Part shown: positions 8,500 through 16,370 of the stretch, piece by piece
Position numbering within the stretch: position 1 is the first letter of the stretch
How the letters are laid out: each line of letters opens with the position of its first letter
Source: Herminiimonas contaminans
GTDB taxonomy: Bacteria > Pseudomonadota > Gammaproteobacteria > Burkholderiales > Burkholderiaceae_D
Assembly (NCBI RefSeq): GCF_015645465.1
Contig: NZ_JADOEL010000015.1
Coordinates: forward strand, 34,659-98,658
Length of the DNA: 64,000 nucleotides
Direction of reading: 5' to 3'
Made by a program: the position numbers and the translations under genes
The notes under the pieces: model-generated
Database searches by the model: none
What the model saw: the letters and a program-made list of their open reading frames with translations, nothing else
Told to the model about the DNA's origin: nothing

Positions 8500-8528
8500 A
8501 TGACTGAAGCATATAATTAATGTATAGT
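8500..8528 (+). promoter_or_regulatory. msrBA2 promoter
   Basis: -35 box ATGACT at 8500-8505, 17-bp spacer, -10 box TATAGT at 8523-8528, with GCATATAATTAATG in the spacer. The architecture matches the msrBA1 promoter 5 kb upstream; the operator's right arm is shifted by one base. Confidence 0.65.
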
Positions 8529-8552
8529 AGTCTTAGTACAGGGACAAGTTGT

Positions 8553-8575
8553 CTCATCAACCTCTGGATGGAAAT
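8553..8575 (+). repeat. Leader repeat, copy 2 (msrBA2)
   Basis: Contains TCATCAACCTCTGGATGG. The 23-base stretch is identical to the one immediately before argS (9781-9803), including the following GAAAT. Confidence 0.8.
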
Positions 8576-8655
8576 GGCCAAGAATTGGTAGATTGTTCAC
8601 CAACAATTGATCCTTCACACTTCAGAACCACTCGCCTGATCGGAAGGAATTTGCT

Positions 8656-9099
8656 ATGGCTTACGCTAAGACTGAAGAGGCCGTTCGGCGGCTAACTTCG
8701 GAGCAGTATCGGGTTACGCAGAAGCGCGGAACCGAACGTCCAGGAACCGGAGAATACAACGACCACGAGGAGACCGGCATTTACGTGGACATCGTGTCGG
8801 GAGAACCGCTATTCGCCTCGTCCGACAAATTCGATTCCGGCTGCGGCTGGCCCAGCTTCACCAGGCCGGTCGTTCCGGCATACGTGAATGAGCTGCGCGA
8901 CACGGAGCACGGCATGATACGCACCGAAGTGCGGTCGACTTTTGGCGACAGCCATCTCGGTCATGTTTTCTCCGACGGGCCAAGCGACCGAGGGGGGCTG
9001 CGCTACTGCATCAATTCGGCTTCGCTCCGCTTCGTGAAGCGTGAGGACATGGAGGCCGAAGGTTATGGAGCCTACCTCGATCAGGTGGAGGAACAATGA
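8656..9099 (+). CDS. msrB: Peptide-methionine (R)-S-oxide reductase MsrB, copy 2
   Basis: 147 residues, the same length as copy 1 with scattered substitutions (for example [11 protein letters not shown] for [11 protein letters not shown]). The catalytic block RYCINSASL (Cys118) and GDSHLGHVF are intact and zinc CxxC motifs are again absent. GGAAGGAA precedes the ATG. It overlaps msrA2 by 4 bases as in copy 1. Substitutions are spread through the gene with both catalytic sites kept, which points to an older duplication under selection rather than an assembly artefact. Confidence 0.97.
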   Translation: MAYAKTEEAVRRLTSEQYRVTQKRGTERPGTGEYNDHEETGIYVDIVSGEPLFASSDKFDSGCGWPSFTRPVVPAYVNELRDTEHGMIRTEVRSTFGDSHLGHVFSDGPSDRGGLRYCINSASLRFVKREDMEAEGYGAYLDQVEEQ

Positions 9100-9602
9100 A
9101 CCGCCATCGCACGATACTGGCAGGAGGCTGTTTCTGGGGCATGCAGGATCTGATTCGCAAGCGCCCGGGCGTGCTGGAAACGCGGGTTGGCTATAGCGGC
9201 GGCGACACGGTGAACGCCACCTATCGCGTCCACGGCACCCATGCCGAAGCGATCGAAATCGTATACGATGCCGACGTCACCGATTTCAGGGCCATCCTGG
9301 AGTTCTTCTTCCAGATCCATGACCCGACTACGGTAAATCGGCAGGGAAACGACATGGGCAGTTCCTACCGCTCGGCGATTTTTTACGTCGACGAGGATCA
9401 GCACCGGGTAGCACAAGAGACGATCGCTGATGTGGAGGCCTCCGGCCTTTGGAAAGGCAAGGTCGCCACTCAGGTCAAGGCAGCGGGCGTCTTCTGGGAG
9501 GCGGAAGCCGACCATCAGGACTATTTGCTGAAACGACCGAACGGTTATACCTGTCACTTCGTTCGGCCCGATTGGGTGCTACCGAAACGGGCGACGGGTT
9601 GA
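9096..9602 (+). CDS. msrA: Peptide-methionine (S)-S-oxide reductase MsrA, copy 2
   Basis: 168 residues with GGCFWGMQ (catalytic Cys12), [22 protein letters not shown] and [10 protein letters not shown]. It is a close paralog of the protein at 4052, again coupled to msrB. Downstream DNA is also related between the copies (CACTGG-CAGGGATCGCCG near 4611 and 9668), so the duplicated unit runs from the promoter to beyond the stop codon. Confidence 0.97.
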   Translation: MNRHRTILAGGCFWGMQDLIRKRPGVLETRVGYSGGDTVNATYRVHGTHAEAIEIVYDADVTDFRAILEFFFQIHDPTTVNRQGNDMGSSYRSAIFYVDEDQHRVAQETIADVEASGLWKGKVATQVKAAGVFWEAEADHQDYLLKRPNGYTCHFVRPDWVLPKRATG

Positions 9603-9626
9603 CGATCGCCAGTAAGCGCAAGCAGC

Positions 9627-9660
9627 AACGGGAGATCGGCTGATCGGCTGATCTCCCGTT
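9627..9660 (+). terminator. Perfect 11-bp stem downstream of msrA2
   Basis: AACGGGAGATC (9627-9637) pairs with GATCTCCCGTT (9650-9660) around a 12-base loop. It lies 25 bp after the msrA2 stop. There is no strong T-run, so it is a terminator candidate or mRNA 3'-end stabiliser. Confidence 0.5.
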
Positions 9661-9780
9661 CCCCCGGCACTGGCCAGGGATCGCCGCCCACTGATCCAGT
9701 GTCTCCCGATAGCGGCCGGTCGCAGCGATCCGGAAGGAAGAACTTCCGGGGCGAACGCTATAGTCCGTGGGACGAGTTAT

Positions 9781-9803
9781 CTCATCAACCTCTGGATGGA
9801 AAT
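9781..9803 (+). repeat. Leader repeat, copy 3 (argS)
   Basis: The msrBA leader block lies directly before argS and ends 5 bases before the ATG at 9809. Upstream, GGGACGAGTTAT and a TATAGT at about 9759 are the degraded counterparts of the msrBA2 leader and -10 box; the -35 is not conserved. Confidence 0.8.
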
Positions 9804-9808
9804 TGCTC

Positions 9809-11542
9809 ATGCTCGCCCGACAAAAACAAGAAATCACCGCCCTGTTCCAGGCCGCCCTGGCAGCTGTATTGGCCGGCACCGACGTCGTCGGCACCGTTGT
9901 GTTGGAGCGTCCGCGCGACCCATCGCACGGCGACGTGGCCTGCAACGTCGCCATGCAACTGGCCAGGCAGCTGAAAATGAATCCGCGCGAACTGGCCGCC
10001 AAAGTGGTCGAGGCGCTGCTGGCCAACCCGGCGGGCAAAGGCCTGGTGGAATCGGTCGACATCGCCGGACCGGGCTTTATCAACCTGCGCGTGACCGCCG
10101 CCGCCAGGCAAGCCGTGATCAAGGCCGTGCTGGCACAAGGCGCAGACTACGGCAGCAGCGACGTTGGCGCGGGCAAGAGCGTCATTATCGAATTCGTCTC
10201 TGCCAACCCGACCGGCCCGCTGCACGTCGGCCATGGCCGTCAGGCCGCGCTGGGCGACGCGCTGTCATCGCTGTTCAGCGCCCAGGGCTACGACGTGACC
10301 CGCGAATTTTATTACAACGACGCCGGCGTGCAAATTCAGACCCTGGCCAACTCGGTGCAGGCGCGCCTGCGCGGCCATAAGCCTGGCGATGCCGCCTGGC
10401 CCGAATCGGCGTACAACGGCGACTACATCGCCGACATCGCCGCCGACTTCAGCGCCAGGAAAACCGTGGCTGCCTCAGACGGCTCGCCGGCGGCGGCTTC
10501 GGGCGACGTCGACGACATCGACTCGATCCGCCGCTTCGCCGTGACCTATCTGCGCAACGAGCAGGATATCGACCTGCAGGCCTTCGGCGTCAAGTTCGAC
10601 AACTACTACCTCGAATCGTCGCTGTATGCCGAAGGCAAGGTCGACGCGGCGGTCGATATGCTCAACAGATCCGGCAAGACCTACGAGGAGGCGGGCGCGG
10701 TGTGGCTGCGCACCGAGGACTACGGCGACGACAAGAACCGCGTCATGCGCAAGTCCGACGACAGCTACACCTATTTCGTGCCGGACGTGGCGTACCACAT
10801 CGTCAAGTTCCAGCGCGGCTTCGGCCAGGCGATCAATGTCCAGGGCGCGGACCACCACGGCACCATCGCCCGCGTACGCGCCGGCCTACAGGCGGTCTAC
10901 CTTGGCATCCCGCAGGGTTTCCCCGACTACGTGCTGCACAAGATGGTCACCGTGATGAAGGACGGCGCCGAGGTGAAGATATCCAAGCGCGCCGGGTCCT
11001 ATGTGACGGTGCGCGATCTGATCGAATGGTCCGGCGGCGGCGACATCGAAAAAGGCCGCGACGCGGTGCGCTTTTTCCTTATCTCGCGCAAGGCCGACAC
11101 CGAATTCGTGTTCGACGTCGATGTGGCGCTGAAGACCTCGGATGAGAATCCGGTGTATTACGTGCAGTACGCCCACGCCCGTATCTGCCGCATGCTGGAG
11201 CAGTGGACCGGCGCCGAAGCCGACTTGGCCGGCGTCGACCTGTCGCCGCTGACCGCGCCGACCGAGGCGGCGCTGCTGGCAACGTTGGCGGCCTATCCTG
11301 AAACGCTGGCGCGCGCCCAGGCCGAGTTGGCCCCCCACCAGATCGCCTTCTATTTGCGCGACCTGGCTGCCGACCTGCACAGTTTCTACTTCGCCGAACG
11401 CGTGCTGGTCGACGACGCGGCGCTGAAAGCGGCGCGCATCGCGCTAATGGTCGCCACCCGCCAGGTGCTGCGCAACGGCCTGGCACTCATCGGCGTCTCG
11501 GCTCCTCAAAAAATGGAACGCGAGAGGCCTGCCGCGCAATGA
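9809..11542 (+). CDS. argS: Arginyl-tRNA synthetase
   Basis: 577 residues, full length for a class I ArgRS. Order: N-terminal Add-1 domain (to about 110), Rossmann domain with the HIGH variant HVGHG (His139), [25 protein letters not shown], the KMSKS-like loop KISKRAG, and the C-terminal DALR anticodon-binding domain ([19 protein letters not shown] through [18 protein letters not shown]). Start set at 9809, where the alignment with Oxalobacteraceae enzymes begins. The leader is copied from msrBA. The neighbour expected by memory in this family (a SPOR-domain gene) is absent, so this may be a second, mobile argS. The genome would have to show whether it is the only copy. Confidence 0.96.
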   Translation: MLARQKQEITALFQAALAAVLAGTDVVGTVVLERPRDPSHGDVACNVAMQLARQLKMNPRELAAKVVEALLANPAGKGLVESVDIAGPGFINLRVTAAARQAVIKAVLAQGADYGSSDVGAGKSVIIEFVSANPTGPLHVGHGRQAALGDALSSLFSAQGYDVTREFYYNDAGVQIQTLANSVQARLRGHKPGDAAWPESAYNGDYIADIAADFSARKTVAASDGSPAAASGDVDDIDSIRRFAVTYLRNEQDIDLQAFGVKFDNYYLESSLYAEGKVDAAVDMLNRSGKTYEEAGAVWLRTEDYGDDKNRVMRKSDDSYTYFVPDVAYHIVKFQRGFGQAINVQGADHHGTIARVRAGLQAVYLGIPQGFPDYVLHKMVTVMKDGAEVKISKRAGSYVTVRDLIEWSGGGDIEKGRDAVRFFLISRKADTEFVFDVDVALKTSDENPVYYVQYAHARICRMLEQWTGAEADLAGVDLSPLTAPTEAALLATLAAYPETLARAQAELAPHQIAFYLRDLAADLHSFYFAERVLVDDAALKAARIALMVATRQVLRNGLALIGVSAPQKMERERPAAQ

Positions 11543-11556
11543 GACGGCAGGGCTTG

Positions 11557-12195
11557 TTACGACGGCGCGTTCGGCATGGTCATGACGTCGAGTGCGCGCA
11601 GTTCGGCGACGGCCGGCTCACTCATCCACAACGCCGCCAGCATCGCCTGGATGCGGCTGGCGTCCGGCGCCGCCGCCAACGTGGCGGGAGTAAGGGCATG
11701 CGCCCCCAGTGGCAGAGCCGCAGCCGGCCGGCCGGCACCATCGATCACGACCAGCTCGCCGCCGCCCGGCCGGGGCTGGTAGCGTAGCGCCACCAGCCGG
11801 CGCTCGCCGGCGCGGCCGTCTTTTCCCCATGGCCCGACGATCAGGTCCACGTGCGCCGGATGGTCCGGTGCCGCGCCTGCCCAATGCACAAAGTAGACAG
11901 CGCAGACCGCGTCGGTGCTGGACACGCCGCCCCAGGCCAAGCTGCTGCGCCTGCCGCAGCAAGGACATGCGCCCTCGCTTTCGCGCCAGCGGTTTGCGGT
12001 GAACTCTGTTACAAGCAGCGGTGCCGATTCTCGGCTTGGGCGGCGAGCGCGTCGTTCCGAGCATCGGCGCCCGTATGCGTCAGCTCTGCCGCTTCCGGCC
12101 CCACTCCTAGGCTTCTGCATAGACGAATTGAAGGTCGCGACCGCCGCTGGCAACGACTGAGGTACTGCAAAGAACTTTTTCTGGAGCCAATTCAC
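11557..12195 (-). CDS. Hypothetical CPCC-motif protein, copy B
   Basis: 212 residues from GTG 12195; ATG 12120 in the same frame is an alternative. The conserved core shared with the protein at 6127 is ACPCCGRRSSLAWGG, then AVYFVHWAGAAPDHPAHVDL, GPWGKDGRAGERRLVALRY and a C-terminal LAALWMSEPAVAELRALD. The first ~70 residues are basic, low-complexity and not shared, so they may be untranslated. A shared-type promoter on the minus strand (12271-12243) would start transcription about 40 bp before 12195. It is convergent with argS. Function unknown; the CPCC cluster suggests metal binding or thiol chemistry. Confidence 0.65.
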   Translation of the reverse strand: MNWLQKKFFAVPQSLPAAVATFNSSMQKPRSGAGSGRADAYGRRCSERRARRPSRESAPLLVTEFTANRWRESEGACPCCGRRSSLAWGGVSSTDAVCAVYFVHWAGAAPDHPAHVDLIVGPWGKDGRAGERRLVALRYQPRPGGGELVVIDGAGRPAAALPLGAHALTPATLAAAPDASRIQAMLAALWMSEPAVAELRALDVMTMPNAPS

Positions 12196-12547
12196 TTCCT
12201 TTCATGGTACAGGGCAAGATTCTCCAAAGGTCGAATTGCCGTACTATACCGCAATTATATGCGTGAGTCTTATAAATTCCTGCCAGCCAGCCACCATCCG
12301 GTCCGCGCCCAAGGCTACGCCAACAGCCCATGGGGCCAACGGTGACAGGCTCGGAGTGGAAAGCAGGAAAGACGGTGTCACGGTCAATGCGTAGGCTGCA
12401 GCCAGACTGCGACTAGATGTAGCGGCTTGCAGTCGAAAACGCTCGGACCAGGTTGCGGGCCAGACCCTGCTCGACGATACACATTACGGCAAGGCGTACC
12501 CGGTAATTCGAACGCGCGACGTCGTCTCCGGGCCGCTGCAAGCAGGT
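12196..12547. other. Intergenic region with the CPCC-B promoter
   Basis: No supportable gene. Besides the promoter at 12243-12271, the minus strand contains a short ATG frame starting at about 12206 that overlaps the GTG start of the CPCC-B gene in another frame; it is too short to call. Confidence 0.5.
12243..12271 (-). promoter_or_regulatory. Promoter of CPCC-protein copy B
   Basis: On the minus strand: -35 AAGACT (12271-12266), 17-bp spacer, -10 TATAGT (12248-12243), with GCATATAATTGC in the spacer. Same geometry as the msrBA promoters. Confidence 0.6.
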
Positions 12548-13201
12548 TTATACCGGGATAGTGCGCCGGGCATTTGCCAGATTTGCCGCCAAATCAGCCA
12601 TTGTCTGGTGCTCGTGCGCGACCCATGCCGGTTGACCAGGGCCGCTTCTCCACGATTCAATGAGAGGGCTGTTATCGACCGTGTCGAAGCCAAACTGGTC
12701 ATACAGCCGTGTGACAAGCTCCACAGCATGCGGAAAATTGCTCGATACGGATAAAGCGTGCCGGCCCGGTGTACCTGGAGGCTTTGCTAGAAGAAACAGT
12801 CGAGGCGCTTGGATATGCGTGAACGCTTTCACCACCATTGAGGTCGGTAACTGTTCCTGGCGAAGTTCGTGAACCGTTTTCATACCGGAATCGACAATCG
12901 GAAAATTGCCGTCACGCCAAGCCATGTAGTTGTTCGTATCAATTACGACTTTCCCTGCCAGTTGTTTTACCGGCATGTCATTTGTCAGTTTCAGCGGCAC
13001 GGCAATCACAACGAAATCGCCTGCATCTGCAGCCTCGGCGGCTGTCCCGGCATGTGCCAGTGGTCCAAGTTCAGCGATCAGGCTGGCCAACGTCTCCGGA
13101 CCGCGGGAGTTGGCGATCACCACCGAATAGCCGCTGGCGATGGCCGCCCGCGCGATCTGGCTACCGACCTCGCCGGCACCGATAATGCCTATCGTCATCA
13201 T
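12548..13201 (-). CDS. NAD(P)-binding oxidoreductase (F420-dependent NADP reductase-like)
   Basis: 217 residues. N-terminal dinucleotide fold GIIGAGEVGSQIARAAIASGY, then VVIANSRGPETL, FVVIAVPLK and VIDTNNYMAWRDG. This matches the NADP oxidoreductase/coenzyme-F420-dependent family, whose members in F420-lacking bacteria are mostly uncharacterised NADPH-dependent reductases. The C-terminal half (MVVKAFTHIQAPRLFLLAKP.., GFDTVDNSPLIESWRSGPGQP) is the usual helical dimerisation region. Two ATGs are adjacent at 13201; the ribosome-binding site is weak. It lies 123 bp downstream of bdcA on the same strand and could be co-transcribed. Confidence 0.88.
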   Translation of the reverse strand: MMTIGIIGAGEVGSQIARAAIASGYSVVIANSRGPETLASLIAELGPLAHAGTAAEAADAGDFVVIAVPLKLTNDMPVKQLAGKVVIDTNNYMAWRDGNFPIVDSGMKTVHELRQEQLPTSMVVKAFTHIQAPRLFLLAKPPGTPGRHALSVSSNFPHAVELVTRLYDQFGFDTVDNSPLIESWRSGPGQPAWVAHEHQTMADLAANLANARRTIPV

Positions 13202-13324
13202 GATAAATGCCTGTAGCGTGACGCTTTTGTCATCGATATTTTGCTTGCGAACATATCTTGTTCTCCTGTTTTCAGACTTTTGGCCGAAAGGCCGACACTC
13301 GGAGACGAGAGACGGCGACGATAA

Positions 13325-14038
13325 TCAGGCGCCGAACGCGCCGTCTATTGTGTGCATTGCCCCGGTGACGAACCCAGCCTCCGGTCCGGCAAGCCAGGCC
13401 ACCATGCCTGCTACCTCTTCCGGCCGCCCGAAACGCTTGATGGCCATGAAGCTATGCATGAGGTCTTTCATCGGCCCGTCTGCAGGGTTCGCATCGGTAT
13501 CGATTGGGCCGGGCTGCACGACATTGATCGTGATGCCACGCGGACCGAAGTCGCGCGCAAGCCCTCGCGCCAACCCTTGCAAGGCGGACTTGCTGAGTGC
13601 ATAGGAGGCCATGCCTGCGACAGGCATCCTGTCGCCATTGACCGACCCGATCACGATAATGCGTCCACCCTCAGGCATCTGTCGCGCCGCTTCCACCGCG
13701 GCGTGATATGGCGCATGCACGTTGATGCGGAAGAGCCTGTCGATTGCGTCCGGGTCCTGATCGAGCGCATCGCCGAAAATTCCGATGCCGGCGTTCACCA
13801 CGAGAATGTTCAGCGGTCCACTCGCGCGCACTTGCGCGATTACGGCATCCCGGTCGGCACTATCCGTCATGACGGCCTTGCTACCCGTAGCCGCTGCCAG
13901 TTCATGCGCGGCTTGACCGGACTGGCCATACGTGAACGTAACAACCGCACCCTCTGCCGCAAAGCGGCGGACGATCGCAGCACCGATGCCACGGCTACCA
14001 CCGAGAACTAATACAGACTTTCCTTGAAACGAAGACAT
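13325..14038 (-). CDS. bdcA: SDR-family oxidoreductase, BdcA-like
   Basis: 237 residues. GGSRGIGAAIVRRFAAEG (cofactor site), VVNAGIGIFGDALD, GSVNGDRMPVAGMASYALSK (Ser and YxxxK), and DFGPRGITINVVQPGPIDTD. It is close over its length to my memory of E. coli BdcA (YjgI), reported as a cyclic-di-GMP-binding biofilm-dispersal protein with an SDR fold. Start set at 14038 with AAGGA upstream. It is divergent from a BdcR-like TetR gene, the same arrangement as in E. coli. GGDEF and EAL genes 8-10 kb away make a c-di-GMP link attractive but unproven; NADPH-dependent reductase activity is equally possible. Confidence 0.9.
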   Translation of the reverse strand: MSSFQGKSVLVLGGSRGIGAAIVRRFAAEGAVVTFTYGQSGQAAHELAAATGSKAVMTDSADRDAVIAQVRASGPLNILVVNAGIGIFGDALDQDPDAIDRLFRINVHAPYHAAVEAARQMPEGGRIIVIGSVNGDRMPVAGMASYALSKSALQGLARGLARDFGPRGITINVVQPGPIDTDANPADGPMKDLMHSFMAIKRFGRPEEVAGMVAWLAGPEAGFVTGAMHTIDGAFGA

Positions 14039-14065
14039 GAGACATTCCTTGGCTATTAATGTAAG

Positions 14066-14090
14066 ATGAACTACATAATATATGCAGCTG
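14066..14090. promoter_or_regulatory. bdcA-bdcR intergenic operator candidate
   Basis: The 76-bp divergent intergenic contains ACATAATATATGC (14073-14085), an interrupted palindrome with ACATA/TATGC arms. It resembles the msrBA and AhpD-like operators except for a 3-bp centre. TetR-type autoregulation is expected for this arrangement. Confidence 0.4.
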
Positions 14091-14114
14091 AAATTTTTCG
14101 TCAAGGATTATGTA

Positions 14115-14708
14115 ATGTCGACTACAAATATTTCCAAGCCGCGGGGACGTCCGCGCACCTTCGATATCGACCAAGCGATTGCCATCACCCAGCATCTTTT
14201 TCACGCTCACGGCTACGACGCAGTCGGCATCACAGATATTACGCAGGTCCTTGGCATCAATCCGCCCAGTTTTTACGCCGCATTTGGCAGTAAAGCAGGC
14301 CTGTACGCGCTTATTCTCGCGCGTTACGGCCGCACCAACGCGATTCCGCTGGAGACCCTGCTTCTTCCGGATCGCCCTGTTGCGGCGTGTCTGAGCGCTG
14401 TGCTTGATGAGGCGGCGCGCCGGTACGGCGCCAATCCGGCGGCCGCTGGCTGTCTCGTGCTTGAAGGTATTCATACCAAGGACGCGGAGGCGCTTTGTGC
14501 GGCCCGTGGCGCGTACACTGCGGCCGAGGCAGCGATACGAAGCTATATCGCGGAGCGCTATCCCGACAAAGCCGAACAACTGACCGATTTTGTCAGCGTG
14601 ACAATGACAGGTCTCTCCGCGCAGTCTCGCAACGGACACAACGTGGAGCGCCTGCTTGCAACGGCCCATCTTGCAGGCGTGGCGCTGGAACAAGCGCTGC
14701 CGAAATGA
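14115..14708 (+). CDS. bdcR: TetR-family regulator, BdcR-like
   Basis: 197 residues. DNA-binding region RGRPRTFDIDQAIAITQHLF then DAVGITDITQVLGINPPSFYAAFGSKAGLY. The C-terminal ligand domain retains AAAGCLVLEGIHTKD and FVSVTMTGLSAQSRNGH, close to my memory of E. coli BdcR (YjgJ), the repressor of bdcA. Start at 14115 chosen for AAGGA at 14103-14107; an upstream in-frame ATG at 14082 lies in the operator. Likely represses itself and bdcA from the 76-bp gap. Two cysteines, so redox sensing is conceivable but not indicated. Confidence 0.9.
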   Translation: MSTTNISKPRGRPRTFDIDQAIAITQHLFHAHGYDAVGITDITQVLGINPPSFYAAFGSKAGLYALILARYGRTNAIPLETLLLPDRPVAACLSAVLDEAARRYGANPAAAGCLVLEGIHTKDAEALCAARGAYTAAEAAIRSYIAERYPDKAEQLTDFVSVTMTGLSAQSRNGHNVERLLATAHLAGVALEQALPK

Positions 14709-14747
14709 CGCCAAACCACGGTAGCGTCGGCTGCCCATCCGCTCCCG

Positions 14748-15415
14748 AAGATTAGGGACCGCATCTCGAAGCAGGAATTGGCGCGACATGCCCAGCTCGT
14801 CCTCACTGACCTCGCCAAATCGATTTCTGTGGAAAAGCACAGCATCAAGCTGGCGACCTTGATCGCGGCACTCTACTACGACCTGTCGCAGGATAAGCAG
14901 GTGCAGATCCCGAAACAGGGAGAGCGCCGTGAGCGCGAGTTGCAGGAAATTGTAAAAAAGGGCAAGCGGCCGGTAGCACTGTTCATCGACGAAGCGCACG
15001 ACTTGAACGGCCACACGCTTATCGGCCTCAAGCGCTTGATGGAGGTCGTGGAGGACGTCGGCGGCCGGCTTTCAGTGATCCTGGCCGGCCACCCGAAGCT
15101 GCGCAATGATTCCGCCGCCCGACGATGGAGGAAATCGGCTACCGTACCGATGTATTCAAGCTGGATGGCATTGCCGGTAGCCAGCGCGACTACATCCATT
15201 GGCTGCTTGCCGCCAGCACCGGCGGCAAGGTCGAACCAATAGATATTTTTACAGCTGAAGCGATCAACATGCTGGCCACCAAGCTACGCACGCCGCTGCA
15301 GGTTCAGTTCGACGCCAAAGCGGCCGAGATACGGGCTATGTTTAGCAACCAGCTCGAACCGAAGCGCACGGCCGAGATCCGTGAGCGCATGCTGGCTGCG
15401 GGCTTGCCCATTTAG
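14748..15415 (+). pseudogene. Transposition-type AAA ATPase (ExeA/TniB-like), truncated and frameshifted
   Basis: The first frame reads KIRDRISKQELARHAQLVLT.. and ends with PVALFIDEAHDLNGHTLIGL (Walker B) and VILAGHPKLRND. One base is missing near 15110, and the second frame continues RRPTMEEIGYRTDVFKLDGI, GSQRDYIHWLLAAS to the stop at 15415. The Walker A region and N-terminus are absent. The family is the ATPase subunit that accompanies DDE transposases. No matching transposase is next to it, so it is the debris of an older element. Confidence 0.8.
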
Positions 15416-15761
15416 CGCCCGCATCACGGACTATCTGCGTCGCCCGGTCACTCACAATTATTGTCGGTCCACGTCGATGGAATGCCGGTCCAGCCGGATG
15501 ATTGCAGGTTCATTCGCAACTAACTCTGGTTTGCTGTACGCGCTGGAAGCAATTATCTCTGGTCGAAAAAGCCGCTGAATGCTGGTCGGAGCGTTTTGGA
15601 TTGCAGGCCGCTACAACTAGACGATCGGGCTGAAGGAATGGGCTGCTATCATAGCGGCTGCAACGTTTGGTCCGGGTGCCGGCGGAACAGATGTCTTAAG
15701 AGTCATTGTTCCATCCATCCTCAAATAAGTGCATAATACACATACTTTGAGGAGCTTCGCC
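15416..15761. other. Intergenic region upstream of marR copy 1
   Basis: No gene visible. The marR copy 1 promoter region lies in its last 40 bp: a GTGCATAATACACATAC stretch at about 15729-15745 that includes a -10-like CATAAT, and a GAGG box before the ATG. Confidence 0.5.
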
Positions 15762-16295
15762 ATGTCAAAGATTTTTTTTATGGATGCACGTTTGCGGACG
15801 GCAAACCTGCTGGGCGCGCTGAGCTTGGCCATCACCGATCGCCTGGTAGCCGAACTGAAGGAGCACTCACGCCAGAACGACACGTCGGCATCCGCACTGA
15901 ATGTGATCGGCTATGCCGAAGGCTGCACCAATGGACAGTTGGGCGCCGCGCTGCAACTGTCGCACTCTGCAACCGTGCGCCTGCTGGACAAGCTCTCCGA
16001 GGCCGGTTTCGTCGAGGTCCGGCCGGGACTGGACAAACGCGCCGTTGCCATTTACTTAACCCAGGCCGGGCGCGAGCGAACGCGCAACGTCGTGCAGGCA
16101 CGCAATCACGCATTGGCGGAGTTAATCGACATGCTCGGACCGCAACAGCGCGCACAGCTGGACGGGATTGCGGAAACGCTGCTTGGACATATGACGCAGG
16201 GCTCGCTGGATGCCATGCACACCTGCCGCCTGTGCGATGAACGAGTATGCCCCCAGGAGCGGTGTCCGGTGCACCAGAAATCTTGCTGCACGTAG
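15762..16295 (+). CDS. MarR-family regulator with C-terminal Cys cluster, copy 1
   Basis: 177 residues. The winged helix is in the middle: CTNGQLGAALQLSHSATVRL, LLDKLSEAGFVEVRPGLDKR and AVAIYLTQAGRERTR, then long dimerisation helices. The C-terminus has an unusual Cys cluster, CRLCDERVCPQERCPVHQ then SCC. The motif CR[LF]CD-x3-C-x(2-4)-CP recurs in the MarR proteins at 16371 and 21754, so the three are paralogs. Such a cluster could bind zinc or act as a thiol switch for oxidants. Start at 15762 with GAGG upstream. It lies 75 bp before copy 2, so they may share a transcript. Confidence 0.9.
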   Translation: MSKIFFMDARLRTANLLGALSLAITDRLVAELKEHSRQNDTSASALNVIGYAEGCTNGQLGAALQLSHSATVRLLDKLSEAGFVEVRPGLDKRAVAIYLTQAGRERTRNVVQARNHALAELIDMLGPQQRAQLDGIAETLLGHMTQGSLDAMHTCRLCDERVCPQERCPVHQKSCCT

Positions 16296-16370
16296 TTGGT
16301 GCGGGGAGCGTATGATCGAAGTTTCGCCACCACGGCTATTGCTCTACTGCCAACCAGTTATTTTTAATTT

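Noticed and set aside
13995..15014. Minus-strand open frame of 339 codons over bdcR
   Set aside because: Overlaps the clear TetR gene, the bdc operator and the ATPase remnant; no recognisable domain.
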